From positions 1-58,439 of the forward strand of contig JBQTHE010000050.1 of the NCBI GenBank assembly GCA_052390115.1: a stretch of DNA of 58,439 nt, in the 5' to 3' direction. The notes below the pieces were generated by a model, which did no database searches, was not told the origin of the DNA, and saw only the letters and a list, made by a program, of their open reading frames with translations. Below, piece after piece: positions 1 through 9,495 of this stretch (position 1 is the stretch's first letter; each line of letters begins with the position of its first letter). Both the position numbers and the translations under genes were made by a program. The DNA comes from GCA-003244245 sp052390115 (GTDB lineage Bacteria > Actinomycetota > Actinomycetes > Mycobacteriales > Pseudonocardiaceae).

Positions 1-106
1 GGGTGCACACACCGCGCCGCTGCGGGCTGCCCTTCAGTGCCGCAGTCTTGGTCTTCGCGACCTTGTCCTCGCGGCCCTTACGGACCAGCTGCTGGATGGT
101 AGGCAT
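1..106 (-). CDS. rpsL: 30S ribosomal protein S12, 5' part (cut by window edge)
   Basis: Reading the minus strand from ATG at 106 gives a protein beginning MPTIQQLVRKGRED and continuing KVAKTKTAALKGSPQRRG, the canonical S12 amino terminus. About 35 codons are visible; the rest, including the streptomycin-target lysine region, lies outside the window. S12 is part of the 30S decoding centre. Position downstream of rpoC on the same strand agrees with the conserved rpoB-rpoC-rpsL-rpsG-fusA-tuf order, although here an opposite-strand gene separates rpoC and rpsL, so rpsL needs its own promoter (see 409-438). Confidence 0.95.
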   Translation of the reverse strand, partial: MPTIQQLVRKGREDKVAKTKTAALKGSPQRRGVCT

Positions 107-677
107 GGACCAGCTTTCTTCATCTTCTGGCGGTAGTGCTCTGTCGTCTGGTGCTTGGGTCATCTGGTGCTGCCCGGGCGCCGGTGGAGCGTTGCGCGGC
201 CGATTACTCCGTATCCCGCGGTCGGGCGTGTCGCTGCTAGCGCCCGGCCAATCGGGAGGGTTGGTCCCGACCGGAGCTGGGCGGCACCCTCGCCAGACCG
301 GTGATGGCCAGTCTGGGAGTGAGAGCCGGAGTAACTGGACCCGCACCACAGGTGGTGCACCGCCGACAGGCACGCAGAGCTCACCGACCGGCGTCGGGCA
401 CAGCATCTAGGATACCGGGGGCATTCGCCGAGGGTCAAAACGCCCCCTCCCTATGCGATGCGTCGCGCCGCGGCAACGGGCTCGACGCCGCGCCCCGCAT
501 TATCTACTCTCCAGTAACTATGGGATCTCGCCAGCTGGGACGTGCTCATCATCGGTGATGCCGACAGCATTGGGGCGGCCTGCGGCTCGCCCTGGTCGGG
601 TTAGAGCGGCTGGACGCACCAGCGAGGTAGACAACGCCTGCCGCGGCCGCTGCATTCCACGGATCAAGGAGATTGCG
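107..677. other. Intergenic region between rpsL and the CoA-transferase gene
   Basis: Divergent spacer of about 570 bases. It holds the rpsL leader and promoter on the minus strand. On the plus strand, a ribosome binding site AAGGAG lies at 666-671 in front of the CoA-transferase start. Reading frames here have no recognisable protein similarity and unequal codon position composition, so I call no gene. Confidence 0.5.
409..438 (-). promoter_or_regulatory. Probable sigma-A promoter of rpsL
   Basis: On the minus strand a -35 hexamer TTGACC (433-438) is followed after 18 bases by a -10 hexamer TATCCT (409-414). It points at rpsL with a predicted untranslated leader of roughly 295 bases. The intervening opposite-strand CoA-transferase gene removes any chance of readthrough from rpoC, which makes a separate promoter necessary. 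No experimental support; the motif match is seen directly. Confidence 0.6.
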
Positions 678-1814
678 ATGCCGGGACCGCTGGCGGGGCT
701 ACGGGTGATCGAGCTGGCCGGGATCGGCCCCGGTCCCCACGCGGCGATGCTGCTGGCCGATCTGGGAGCTGACGTGGTCCGGGTGGAACGCCCCCCAGGG
801 GGCCTGCAGCTTGCCCCGCGCGAAAGCGACCAGATGCTCCGCGGCCGGCGCTCGGTGGCGCTTGACCTCAAGGACCCCACCGATCGGGAAACCTTGCTGC
901 GGCTGGTGGAGCGGGCGGACGTGCTGGTCGAGGGCCTTCGTGCCGGCGTCACCGAGCGGTTGGGCGTCGGTCCAGCCGACTGCCACGCCCGCAACCCGCG
1001 CCTGGTATACGCGCGGATGACCGGATGGGGTCAGCACGGCCCGCTGGCCAACCGCGCCGGACACGACATCAACTACCTCGCGCTGACCGGTGTGCTGCAC
1101 GCGGTCGGAAACGCCGGGGGCAAACCGGTGCCACCGCTGAACCTGGTCGGGGACTTCGGCGGTGGCTCGATGTTCCTGGTGGTCGGAGTGCTGGCCGCGT
1201 TGTGGGAGCGGGAGCGGTCCGGGGCCGGTCAGATCGTCGACGCCGCCATGCTGGACGGGGTCAGCGTGCTCGCCCAGATGGTCTGGTCGTTGCGCGCGTC
1301 CGGGCTGTGGAGCGATGAGCGGGGCCGCAACCTGCTCGATTCGGGTGCGCCGTTCTACGACACATATGCCTGCTCCGACGGCCGCTACGTCGCCGTCGGA
1401 GCGTTGGAGCCCCAGTTCTACGCCGACCTGCTGGAAGGCCTGGGGTTGTCCGGGCAGGACCTTCCTCGACAGCTGGACTTGACTGGGTGGCCCGTGTTAC
1501 GCGATCGATTCACCGAAGTGTTCGCCAGTCGCAGCCGAGACGAATGGGTGGCCGTATTCGAGGGAACCGACGCCTGCGTGGCACCGGTGCTGTCGTTCGC
1601 CGAGGCGCCCTCGCACCCGCATATCGCCGCTCGCGGCACCATCATCGAGCTCGACGGAGTGCTGCAGGCTGCTCCCGCACCACGATTCTCGCGCACCGCG
1701 CCGGATCGACCGACGCCGCCACCCCGTCCCGGCGCCGACACCGCGGCGGTACTCGCGGACTGGGCGGTTGGTGGCTCTTCAAGGACCACCAACCCCCCGG
1801 AGTGCTGCCCTTAA
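678..1814 (+). CDS. CoA-transferase family III (CaiB/BaiF / alpha-methylacyl-CoA racemase type)
   Basis: The 378-residue protein opens PLAGLRVIELAGIGPGPHAA and continues MLLADLGADVVRVERP, the diagnostic start of class III CoA-transferases and AMACR racemases. Family members move CoA between acids or epimerise 2-methylacyl-CoA in the cytosol. An upstream in-frame extension to 453 exists, but ATG 678 has AAGGAG 6 bases upstream and starts exactly at the conserved domain. The catalytic aspartate region lies in the NYLALTGVLHAVG to LVGDFGGGS stretch. The substrate cannot be told from sequence. The last codons, including the stop, lie inside a palindromic repeat block shared with the rpoC terminator, so the carboxyl terminus (GGSSRTTNPPECCP) is probably repeat-derived. 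Confidence 0.88.
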   Translation: MPGPLAGLRVIELAGIGPGPHAAMLLADLGADVVRVERPPGGLQLAPRESDQMLRGRRSVALDLKDPTDRETLLRLVERADVLVEGLRAGVTERLGVGPADCHARNPRLVYARMTGWGQHGPLANRAGHDINYLALTGVLHAVGNAGGKPVPPLNLVGDFGGGSMFLVVGVLAALWERERSGAGQIVDAAMLDGVSVLAQMVWSLRASGLWSDERGRNLLDSGAPFYDTYACSDGRYVAVGALEPQFYADLLEGLGLSGQDLPRQLDLTGWPVLRDRFTEVFASRSRDEWVAVFEGTDACVAPVLSFAEAPSHPHIAARGTIIELDGVLQAAPAPRFSRTAPDRPTPPPRPGADTAAVLADWAVGGSSRTTNPPECCP

Positions 1815-1908
1815 CGACGGCCAACCCCCGCTGGCCGAGCCAGCGGGGGTTGGCCGTCGTTTAAGACACCCGAGACGGGGGTTGGTGGTCCTTGAAGAGC
1901 CACCAACC
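1766..1908. repeat. Nested inverted repeat block between convergent genes
   Basis: A perfect 32-base inverted repeat has arms at 1766-1797 and 1877-1908. Each arm can itself fold (GGTTGGTGG against CCACCAACC). The arms enclose a second 22-base perfect stem (1813-1834 with 1840-1861, loop 5). All four segments share the word CCAACCCCC or its complement. The left arm overlaps the last 16 codons of the CoA-transferase gene and the right arm stops 4 bases short of the rpoC stop. Confidence 0.9.
1813..1864. terminator. Bidirectional terminator for rpoC and the CoA-transferase gene
   Basis: A 22-base perfect GC-rich stem (1813-1834 / 1840-1861) with a 5-base loop CCGAG lies exactly between two convergent genes and is followed by TTTAA on the plus side. 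Actinobacterial terminators often lack long U tracts, so this stem is a credible intrinsic terminator in both directions. Confidence 0.75.
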
Positions 1909-1911
1909 GGG

Positions 1912-4900
1912 TCAGCGGTAGTCGCGACCGAAGTCGTAGTCGTCCAGGGGGACGGCTGCGCCGGTCCCGGTGCCGAACACATCGGGCGAGTAGTAGCCGT
2001 CGTCGTAGGACGGGATCGCGTACGCCGCGGCCCGGGCCTCCTCGGTCGGTTGCACCTCGATGTTGCGGTACCGGTTGATCCCGGTGCCAGCCGGGATCAG
2101 CTTGCCGATGATCACATTCTCCTTGAGCCCGAGGAGCTTGTCGCTCTTGCCCTGGATCGCCGCGTCGGTGAGGATCTTGGTCGTCTCCTGGAAGGATGCC
2201 GCGGACAGCCACGACTCGGTCGCCAGCGATGCCTTGGTGATCCCCATCAGGACCGGACGGCCCGAGGCAGGCTCGGCACCCTCGGCGACCACCCGGCGGT
2301 TCTCCGACTCGAACTCGCCGCGCTCGGCCAGCCCACCAGGCAGGAACTCGGTGGCGCCCGAGTCGATGATCGTCACCCGGCGCAGCATCTGCCGGACGAT
2401 GACCTCGATGTGCTTGTCGTGGATGTCCACACCCTGTGACCGGTACACCTGCTGGACCTCGCGGACCAGGTGCAGCTGCACCTCCCGTGGCCCCATCACG
2501 CGCAGTACCTCATGCGGGTCCACCACACCCTCGAGCAGCTTCTGCCCGACGGTGACGTGGTCGTCGTCGGCCACCGAGCGCTCGGTGCCGTCGACGGTGA
2601 TCACAGCAAGCCGCTGCCGCTTGGACAGCTTGTCGTAGACGATCTCCTCGCTACCGTCATCCGGGATGATGGTGATCTTCCAGAACTTGTCGCCGTCCTC
2701 GACCCGCACCCGGCCGTCGGCGTCGGCGATCGGCGCCATGCCCTTGGGCACCCGGGCCTCGAACAACTCCTGCACCCTGGGCAGACCGGTGGTGATGTCC
2801 TCGCCGGCGATCCCACCCTGGTGGAAGGTACGCATGGTCAGCTGCGTGCCGGGCTCACCGATGGACTGCGCGGCCACGATGCCGACCGCCTCGCCCACGT
2901 CGACGAGCTTGCCGGTGGCCATGGAGCGGCCGTAGCACACCGCACACACCCCGTTAGCCGCCTCGCAGGTCAGCACAGAGCGCACCTTGACGCGCCGGAC
3001 GCCCGCCAGGAGCAGCGACTCAATCGCGATATCACCCAGATCCGCACCGCGCGGCAGGATCACCGAGCCGGACTCATCCAGCACGTCCTCTGCGGTGCAG
3101 CGGGCGTACAGGCTGGTCTGCACGTAACGATGCCGGATCAGGGCACCGTCGGGTCCGGGTCCGGCCTCCGCGACCGGCATCTGGATCCCGCGCTCGGTGC
3201 CGCAGTCGTTCTCCCGCACGATGACGTCCTGCGAGACGTCCACCAGGCGCCGGGTCAGGTACCCGGAGTCGGCCGTTCGCAGCGCCGTATCGGCCAGCCC
3301 CTTGCGGGCGCCGTGCGTGGCGATGAAGTACTCCAGCACGCTCAGACCCTCACGGAAGTTGTGCTTGATCGGCCGCGGGATGTACTCGCCCTTGGGGTTG
3401 GAGACCAGGCCACGCATCCCGGCCAGGGACCGGACCTGTGTCATGTTCCCGGCCGCCCCGGAGGACACGATCGTGAAGACCGGGTTGTCCTCCGGGAAGT
3501 TGGCCTCCATCGCCTTGGCGACCTCGTCGGTGGCCTGCGTCCAGATCTTCACCAGCTCGCCGTTGCGCTCCTCGCGGGAGAGCACGCCACGCTGGTAGCG
3601 CTTCTCCACCTGGTCGGCCCTGGTCTCGTACTGGTCGAGGATCTCCTGCTTCGCGGCCGGCACCACCACGTCGACGCTGGCCAGCGTCACACCGGAGCGG
3701 GTGGCCCAGTGGAAGCCGGCGTCCTTGAGCTTGTCCAGCGTCTGGGCGACGGCGACCATCGGGTACCGCTCAGCGAGATCGTTGACGATCGCAGCCTGCC
3801 GCTTCTTGGGCAGCACGTCGTTGACGTACGGGTAGTCCTCGGGCAGCAGGTCGTTGAACACCACGCGACCCACGGTGGTGTCCGCGATCCACGCCGCTCC
3901 CGGCTCCCAGCCCTGGGTCTCCTGGAGACGGGGCTGCTCTGCCACCGGCGGCACCACGTTGCGTAGCCGGACCCGGATCTTGGCCTGCAGCCCGATGGTG
4001 CCACGGTCCAGTGCCATCAACGCCTCGGCAGGTGACGAGAACGAGCGGCCCTCGCCGGTGTCACCTTCGCGGAGCTTGGTGAGGTGGTACAGCCCGGTGA
4101 CCATGTCCAGCCGGGGCATCGCCAGCGGGCGGCCCGAGGCCGGGGACAGGATGTTGTTGCTGGACAGCATCAGGATCCGGGCCTCGGCCTGCGCCTCGGC
4201 CGACAGCGGCAGGTGTACCGCCATCTGGTCCCCGTCGAAGTCGGCGTTAAACGCCTCGCAGACCAGCGGGTGCAGCTGGATTGCCTTGCCCTCGACCAGC
4301 TGGGGCTCGAAAGCCTGGATACCCAGACGGTGCAGGGTCGGTGCCCGGTTCAGCAGCACCGGGTGTTCGGTGATGACTTCCTCGAGCACATCCCACACTT
4401 GCGGGCGCTGCCGCTCCACCATCCGCTTGGCCGACTTGATGTTCTGCGCGTGGTTGAGGTCCACCAGACGCTTCATCACGAATGGCTTGAACAGCTCCAG
4501 TGCCATCTGCTTGGGCAGACCGCACTGGTGCAGCTTGAGTTGCGGACCGACCACGATGACCGAACGGCCGGAGTAGTCGACCCGCTTACCCAGCAGGTTC
4601 TGCCGGAACCGGCCCTGCTTGCCCTTGAGCAGGTCTGACAGCGACTTCAGCGGGCGGTTTCCTGGACCGGTTACCGGACGGCCGCGGCGACCGTTATCGA
4701 ACAGGGCGTCGACGGCCTCCTGCAGCATCCGCTTCTCATTGTTGACGATGATCTCCGGAGCGCCCAGATCAATGAGCCGCTTGAGCCGGTTGTTCCGATT
4801 GATCACCCGGCGGTACAGGTCGTTGAGGTCGGAAGTGGCGAACCGGCCACCGTCGAGCTGCACCATAGGGCGCAGATCCGGCGGGATCACCGGGACGCAG

Positions 4901-5844
4901 TCCAGGACCATGCCCATCGGGTTGTTGCGGGTGGCCTGGAAGGCCGCGACGACCTTGAGACGCTTGAGCGCGCGCAGCTTCTTCTGACCCTTGCCGGTAC
5001 GGATAATCTCGCGCAGATTGTCCGATTCAGCATCGATGTCGAAGTTCTCCATCAGCTTCTGGATCGCCTCGGCACCCATCGCACCGGTGAAGTAATCGCC
5101 GTAGCGATCGTAGAGCTCGCGGTAGAGCAGTTCGTCCACGATGAGCTGGCCGACGTCGAGCTTGGTGAATGTCTCCCAGATCTCGTCGAGCCGGTCGATC
5201 TCGCGCTGGGCACGGTCCCGCAGCTGGCGCATCTCGCGCTCGCCGCCCTCTTTGACCTTGCGCCGCACATCGCTCTTGGCGCCTTCAACCTCCAGCTCGG
5301 CGAGGTCGGCCTCCAGCTTCTGCGCGCGTGCCTCGATGTCGGCGTCGCGCCGGTCCTCGAGTCGCTTGCGCTGGACACCGATCTCGCTCTCCAGCGTGGA
5401 GAGATCGTTGTGCCGCTCCTCGGTGTTCACCGCCGTGATGGCATAGGCGGCGAAGTAGATGATCTTCTCAAGGTCCTTGGGAGCCAGATCGAGCAGGTAG
5501 CCCAACCTGCTCGGGACGCCCTTGAAGTACCAGATGTGGGTCACCGGCGCGGCCAACTCGATGTGGCCCATCCGCTCACGGCGCACTTTGGCCCGGGTGA
5601 CCTCGACGCCGCAGCGCTCGCAGATGATTCCCTTGAAACGGACGCGCTTGTACTTACCGCAATAACATTCCCAGTCCCGGGTCGGACCGAAGATCTTCTC
5701 GCAGAAGAGCCCGTCCTTCTCCGGCTTGAGCGTGCGATAATTGATGGTCTCCGGCTTCTTGACCTCACCGAAGGACCACTGGCGGATATCTTCTGCGGTC
5801 GCGAGGCCGATGCGGAGCTCGTCGAAGAAGTTGACGTCAAGCAC
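1912..5844 (-). CDS. rpoC: DNA-directed RNA polymerase subunit beta'
   Basis: The 1310-residue protein has normal actinobacterial RpoC length. Visible landmarks: the amino-terminal zinc site (CYCGKYKR ... IICERCGVEV), the catalytic magnesium motif NADFDGDQMAVHLPLS, the second zinc cluster ending CEAANGVCAVCYG, and the trigger-loop/bridge region ending in AQSIGEPGTQLTMRTFHQGG. It forms the active-site half of core RNA polymerase with RpoB. The start is GTG 5844 with a purine-rich GGGGAGAAGGAA just upstream. It lies 156 bases downstream of rpoB in the same transcript. Confidence 0.98.
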   Translation of the reverse strand: MLDVNFFDELRIGLATAEDIRQWSFGEVKKPETINYRTLKPEKDGLFCEKIFGPTRDWECYCGKYKRVRFKGIICERCGVEVTRAKVRRERMGHIELAAPVTHIWYFKGVPSRLGYLLDLAPKDLEKIIYFAAYAITAVNTEERHNDLSTLESEIGVQRKRLEDRRDADIEARAQKLEADLAELEVEGAKSDVRRKVKEGGEREMRQLRDRAQREIDRLDEIWETFTKLDVGQLIVDELLYRELYDRYGDYFTGAMGAEAIQKLMENFDIDAESDNLREIIRTGKGQKKLRALKRLKVVAAFQATRNNPMGMVLDCVPVIPPDLRPMVQLDGGRFATSDLNDLYRRVINRNNRLKRLIDLGAPEIIVNNEKRMLQEAVDALFDNGRRGRPVTGPGNRPLKSLSDLLKGKQGRFRQNLLGKRVDYSGRSVIVVGPQLKLHQCGLPKQMALELFKPFVMKRLVDLNHAQNIKSAKRMVERQRPQVWDVLEEVITEHPVLLNRAPTLHRLGIQAFEPQLVEGKAIQLHPLVCEAFNADFDGDQMAVHLPLSAEAQAEARILMLSSNNILSPASGRPLAMPRLDMVTGLYHLTKLREGDTGEGRSFSSPAEALMALDRGTIGLQAKIRVRLRNVVPPVAEQPRLQETQGWEPGAAWIADTTVGRVVFNDLLPEDYPYVNDVLPKKRQAAIVNDLAERYPMVAVAQTLDKLKDAGFHWATRSGVTLASVDVVVPAAKQEILDQYETRADQVEKRYQRGVLSREERNGELVKIWTQATDEVAKAMEANFPEDNPVFTIVSSGAAGNMTQVRSLAGMRGLVSNPKGEYIPRPIKHNFREGLSVLEYFIATHGARKGLADTALRTADSGYLTRRLVDVSQDVIVRENDCGTERGIQMPVAEAGPGPDGALIRHRYVQTSLYARCTAEDVLDESGSVILPRGADLGDIAIESLLLAGVRRVKVRSVLTCEAANGVCAVCYGRSMATGKLVDVGEAVGIVAAQSIGEPGTQLTMRTFHQGGIAGEDITTGLPRVQELFEARVPKGMAPIADADGRVRVEDGDKFWKITIIPDDGSEEIVYDKLSKRQRLAVITVDGTERSVADDDHVTVGQKLLEGVVDPHEVLRVMGPREVQLHLVREVQQVYRSQGVDIHDKHIEVIVRQMLRRVTIIDSGATEFLPGGLAERGEFESENRRVVAEGAEPASGRPVLMGITKASLATESWLSAASFQETTKILTDAAIQGKSDKLLGLKENVIIGKLIPAGTGINRYRNIEVQPTEEARAAAYAIPSYDDGYYSPDVFGTGTGAAVPLDDYDFGRDYR

Positions 5845-5940
5845 GTCTGGTTCCTTCTCCCCTGTGTTGATGAAATCCCTGAGTGATGAAGTCAGGGCCG
5901 GGTTCGTGCGGGGTATTCGCTAGTTCATATCTGGTGCGTC

Positions 5941-5977
5941 CGGCGCGGGGATGGGCGGGAGGTCCATCCCCGCGCCG
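5941..5977. other. Hairpin in the rpoB-rpoC spacer
   Basis: A 14-base perfect stem (5941-5954 with 5964-5977) and a 9-base loop lies in the 156-base gap between rpoB and rpoC. There is no U tract on the transcript side, so a terminator is unlikely. An RNA-processing or partial attenuation element is more plausible. Confidence 0.6.
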
Positions 5978-6000
5978 TACGCGGTCTATTTTCACTGCCT

Positions 6001-9000
6001 CTACTGCACGACGTCATCTACCGATGGAGACTCGTTACGGGAAAGGTTGATGCCGAGGTTGGCGGCGGCCCGCTCCAGGTCTTCGTCGTCGGAGTCGCGC
6101 ATCTCGATCGCTGCGCCGTCGCTGGAGAGCACCTCGACGTTGAGGCACAGCGACTGCAGCTCTTTGAGCAACACCTTGAACGATTCGGGAATTCCGGGCT
6201 CGGGGATGTTCTCGCCCTTGACGATGGCCTCGTACACCTTCACCCGGCCGAGCACGTCGTCGGACTTGATCGTCAACAGTTCCTGCAGGGTGTACGCCGC
6301 CCCGTAGGCCTGCATCGCCCAGCACTCCATCTCGCCGAAGCGCTGACCACCGAACTGTGCCTTTCCACCCAGCGGCTGCTGCGTGATCATCGAGTACGGT
6401 CCGGTCGAACGAGCGTGGATCTTGTCATCAACCAGGTGCAGCAGTTTGATGATGTACATGTAGCCGACCGCGATCGGGTAGGGGTAGGGCTCACCGGTGC
6501 GGCCGTCGTACAGTTGCGCCTTGCCGTCGGGCCCGACCATCTGATCACCGTCCCGGTTGGGCCGGGTCGAGTCCAGCAGCCCGGTGATCTCCTCCTCCTT
6601 GGCGCCGTCGAACACCGGCGTGGCGACCAAGTGGCCGGGGTCGGCCGAGTACAGCTCCTCAGGCAGCCGGGAGGCCCAGTCCGGATCACCGTTGATCTGC
6701 CACCCACTCTTGGCGATCCAGCCGAGGTGGGTCTCCAGGATCTGCCCGATGTTCATCCGGCGCGGCACACCGTGGGTGTTGAGGATGATGTCCACCGGCG
6801 TGCCGTCGGGCAGGAACGGCATGTCCTCCACCGGGAGGATCTTGCCGATGACGCCCTTGTTGCCGTGCCGGCCGGCGAGCTTGTCGCCGTCCTGGATCTT
6901 GCGCTTCTGCGCGACGTAGACCCGGACCAGCTCGTTGACGCCAGGCGACAGCTCGTCGTCGTCCTCCCGGGAGAACACCCGGATGCCGATGACCTTGCCG
7001 GTCTCGCCGTGCGGCACCTTGAGGCTGGTGTCGCGAACCTCGCGGGCCTTCTCGCCGAAGATGGCGCGGAGCAGGCGCTCCTCGGGGGTCAGCTCGGTCT
7101 CACCCTTCGGCGTCACCTTGCCGACCAGGATGTCCCCGGCCTGCACCTCGGCACCGATCCGGATGATGCCGCGCTCGTCGAGATCCGCCAGCACCTCCTC
7201 GGAGACGTTCGGGATGTCCCGGGTGATCTCCTCAGCACCGAGCTTGGTGTCCCGGGCGTCGATCTCGTGCTCATCGATGTGGATCGAGGTGAGCACGTCG
7301 TCCTGCACCAGGCGCTGGCTCAGGATGATGGCGTCTTCGTAGTTGTGGCCCTCCCACGGCATAATCGCCACGAGCAGGTTCTTACCCAGGGCCATCTCGC
7401 CGGAATCGGTGCACGGCCCATCGGCGATCACTTGACCGATCTCCACCCGGTCACCCTCGGCCACGATCGGCCGCTGGTTGGTGCAGGTGCCCTGGTTGGA
7501 CCGGTGGAACTTGTGCATCCGGTAGGTCTGCCGGCTGCCGTCGTCGGCCATGACGGTGACGTAGTCGGCGCACAGCTCCTCGACCACGCCGGCCTTGTCG
7601 GCCACCACCACGTCGCCGGCATCCACCGCGGCCCGCAGCTCCATACCGGTTCCCACCAGCGGCGCCTCGCTGCGCAGCAGCGGCACCGCCTGGCGCTGCA
7701 TGTTGGCCCCCATCAGCGCGCGGTTGGCGTCGTCGTGCTCGACGAACGGGATCATCGCGGTGGCCACCGAGACCATCTGCCGCGGCGACACGTCCATGTA
7801 GTCAACGCCGAGCGGGTTGATGTAGTCGACATCGCCGCCCTTGCGACGGACCAGCACGCGCTCCTCGGCGAAGTAGCCGTCCTCTCGCAGCACCGCGTTG
7901 GCCTGCGCTTTGACGAACCGGTCCTCCTCGTCGGCGGTCAGGTAGTCGATCTGCTCGGTGACCCGACCGTCGACGACCTTGCGGTAGGGCGTCTCGATGA
8001 AGCCGAACGGGTTGACCCGGGCATAGGAGGACAGCGACCCGATCAGCCCGATGTTCGGACCCTCCGGAGTCTCGATCGGGCACATCCGGCCGTAGTGCGA
8101 CGCGTGCACGTCACGGACCTCGAAACCGGCCCGCTCCCGGGACAGACCTCCGGGACCCAGCGCGGACAGCCGCCGCTTGTGGGTCAACCCGGCCAGCGGA
8201 TTGGTCTGGTCCATGAACTGGGACAGCTGGGAGGTGCCGAAGAACTCCTTGATCGCCGCCACCACCGGCCGGATGTTGATCAGAGTCTGCGGCGTGATGG
8301 CCTCGACGTCCTGGGTCGTCATCCGCTCGCGCACGACCCGCTCCATGCGGGAAAGGCCGACCCGGATCTGGTTCTGGATCAGCTCGCCCACGGTGCGCAG
8401 CCTGCGGTTGCCGAAGTGGTCGATGTCGTCGGTCTCCACCGGCACCACCGCGTCCGGGCCACCGCTGGCGGCAGGCATCGTCGCCTCGCCCGCGTGCAGC
8501 CGGACCAGGTAGTCGATGGTGGTGACGATGTCGTCCTCGGTGAGCACCCCGTTGCGGTGCGGCAGGTCCAGGCCCAGCTTCTTGTTGGCCTTGTAGCGGC
8601 CGACCTTGGCCAGGTCGTAGCGCTTGACCTTGAAGAAGAGGTTCTCCAGCAGCGCCTGAGCGCTCTCCTTGGTCGGCGGCTCGCCCGGGCGCAGCTTGCG
8701 GTAGATGTCCAGCAGCGCCTCGTCGGGGCCGCCGGTGTGGTCCTTTTCCAGGGTGGCGAGCAGCGTCTCGGAGTGCGCGAATCGAGCGGCGATCTGCTCG
8801 GTCGTCCAGCCCAGGGCCTTGAGCAGCACGGTCACCGGCTGGCGGCGCTTGCGGTCGATCCGCACGCCCACCGTGTCGCGCTTGTCCACATCGAACTCCA
8901 GCCACGCTCCACGGCTGGGTATGATCTTGACGCTGTAGACGTCCTTGTCGGTGGTCTTGTCCACCGCGTGGTCGAAGTACACGCCAGGAGAGCGGACGAG

Positions 9001-9495
9001 CTGGGACACCACGACCCGCTCGGTGCCGTTGATGATGAAGGTGCCCTTGCTTGTCATCATCGGGAAGTCACCCATGAACACCGTCTGCGATTTGATCTCA
9101 CCGGTGTTGTTGTTGGTGAACTCGGCCGTGACGAACAAGGGCGCCGCGTAGGTCATGTCCTTGTCCTTGCACTCCTCCACGGAGGCCTTGACCTCGTCGA
9201 AGCGAGGGTCGGAGAAGGACAGGGCCATCGAGCCGGAGAAGTCCTCGATCGGGGAGATCTCCTCGAGCACCTCGGCGAGGCCACCGACGGGCTCGTCATC
9301 ACCGGCCTTGATGCGGCGCTGGAACCACTCGTCGGCGCCAACCAGCCACTCGAAAGATTGGAGCTGAAGATCCAGGAGATCGGGTACCTCGAGCGGTTCG
9401 CGGATCTTCGCGAACGATGGCCGGGCGGGAGCTCCCGGGAGGCGGGGTACGGAGTTGTTCGCAGCAGAGGACTTGGTCGGGCGGGAGACTGCCAA
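6001..9495 (-). CDS. rpoB: DNA-directed RNA polymerase subunit beta
   Basis: The 1164-residue protein is collinear with mycobacterial RpoB from SFAKIREPLEVPDLLDLQ to the end (ANLGINLSRNES). It contains the rifampicin-binding cluster GTSQLSQFMDQTNPLAGL followed by THKRRLSALGPGG, and PIETPEGPNIGLIGSL. It pairs with RpoC to form the catalytic core. The start is TTG at 9495, as in other actinobacterial rpoB genes. In the rifampicin cluster the residues aligned with E. coli N518 and S522 are T and A; all the strongest resistance positions (D516, H526, R529, S531, L533) are wild type. Confidence 0.98.
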   Translation of the reverse strand: MAVSRPTKSSAANNSVPRLPGAPARPSFAKIREPLEVPDLLDLQLQSFEWLVGADEWFQRRIKAGDDEPVGGLAEVLEEISPIEDFSGSMALSFSDPRFDEVKASVEECKDKDMTYAAPLFVTAEFTNNNTGEIKSQTVFMGDFPMMTSKGTFIINGTERVVVSQLVRSPGVYFDHAVDKTTDKDVYSVKIIPSRGAWLEFDVDKRDTVGVRIDRKRRQPVTVLLKALGWTTEQIAARFAHSETLLATLEKDHTGGPDEALLDIYRKLRPGEPPTKESAQALLENLFFKVKRYDLAKVGRYKANKKLGLDLPHRNGVLTEDDIVTTIDYLVRLHAGEATMPAASGGPDAVVPVETDDIDHFGNRRLRTVGELIQNQIRVGLSRMERVVRERMTTQDVEAITPQTLINIRPVVAAIKEFFGTSQLSQFMDQTNPLAGLTHKRRLSALGPGGLSRERAGFEVRDVHASHYGRMCPIETPEGPNIGLIGSLSSYARVNPFGFIETPYRKVVDGRVTEQIDYLTADEEDRFVKAQANAVLREDGYFAEERVLVRRKGGDVDYINPLGVDYMDVSPRQMVSVATAMIPFVEHDDANRALMGANMQRQAVPLLRSEAPLVGTGMELRAAVDAGDVVVADKAGVVEELCADYVTVMADDGSRQTYRMHKFHRSNQGTCTNQRPIVAEGDRVEIGQVIADGPCTDSGEMALGKNLLVAIMPWEGHNYEDAIILSQRLVQDDVLTSIHIDEHEIDARDTKLGAEEITRDIPNVSEEVLADLDERGIIRIGAEVQAGDILVGKVTPKGETELTPEERLLRAIFGEKAREVRDTSLKVPHGETGKVIGIRVFSREDDDELSPGVNELVRVYVAQKRKIQDGDKLAGRHGNKGVIGKILPVEDMPFLPDGTPVDIILNTHGVPRRMNIGQILETHLGWIAKSGWQINGDPDWASRLPEELYSADPGHLVATPVFDGAKEEEITGLLDSTRPNRDGDQMVGPDGKAQLYDGRTGEPYPYPIAVGYMYIIKLLHLVDDKIHARSTGPYSMITQQPLGGKAQFGGQRFGEMECWAMQAYGAAYTLQELLTIKSDDVLGRVKVYEAIVKGENIPEPGIPESFKVLLKELQSLCLNVEVLSSDGAAIEMRDSDDEDLERAAANLGINLSRNESPSVDDVVQ

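Noticed and set aside
2470..3966. 498-codon open frame antisense to rpoC
   Set aside because: Same shadow effect opposite a certain rpoC.
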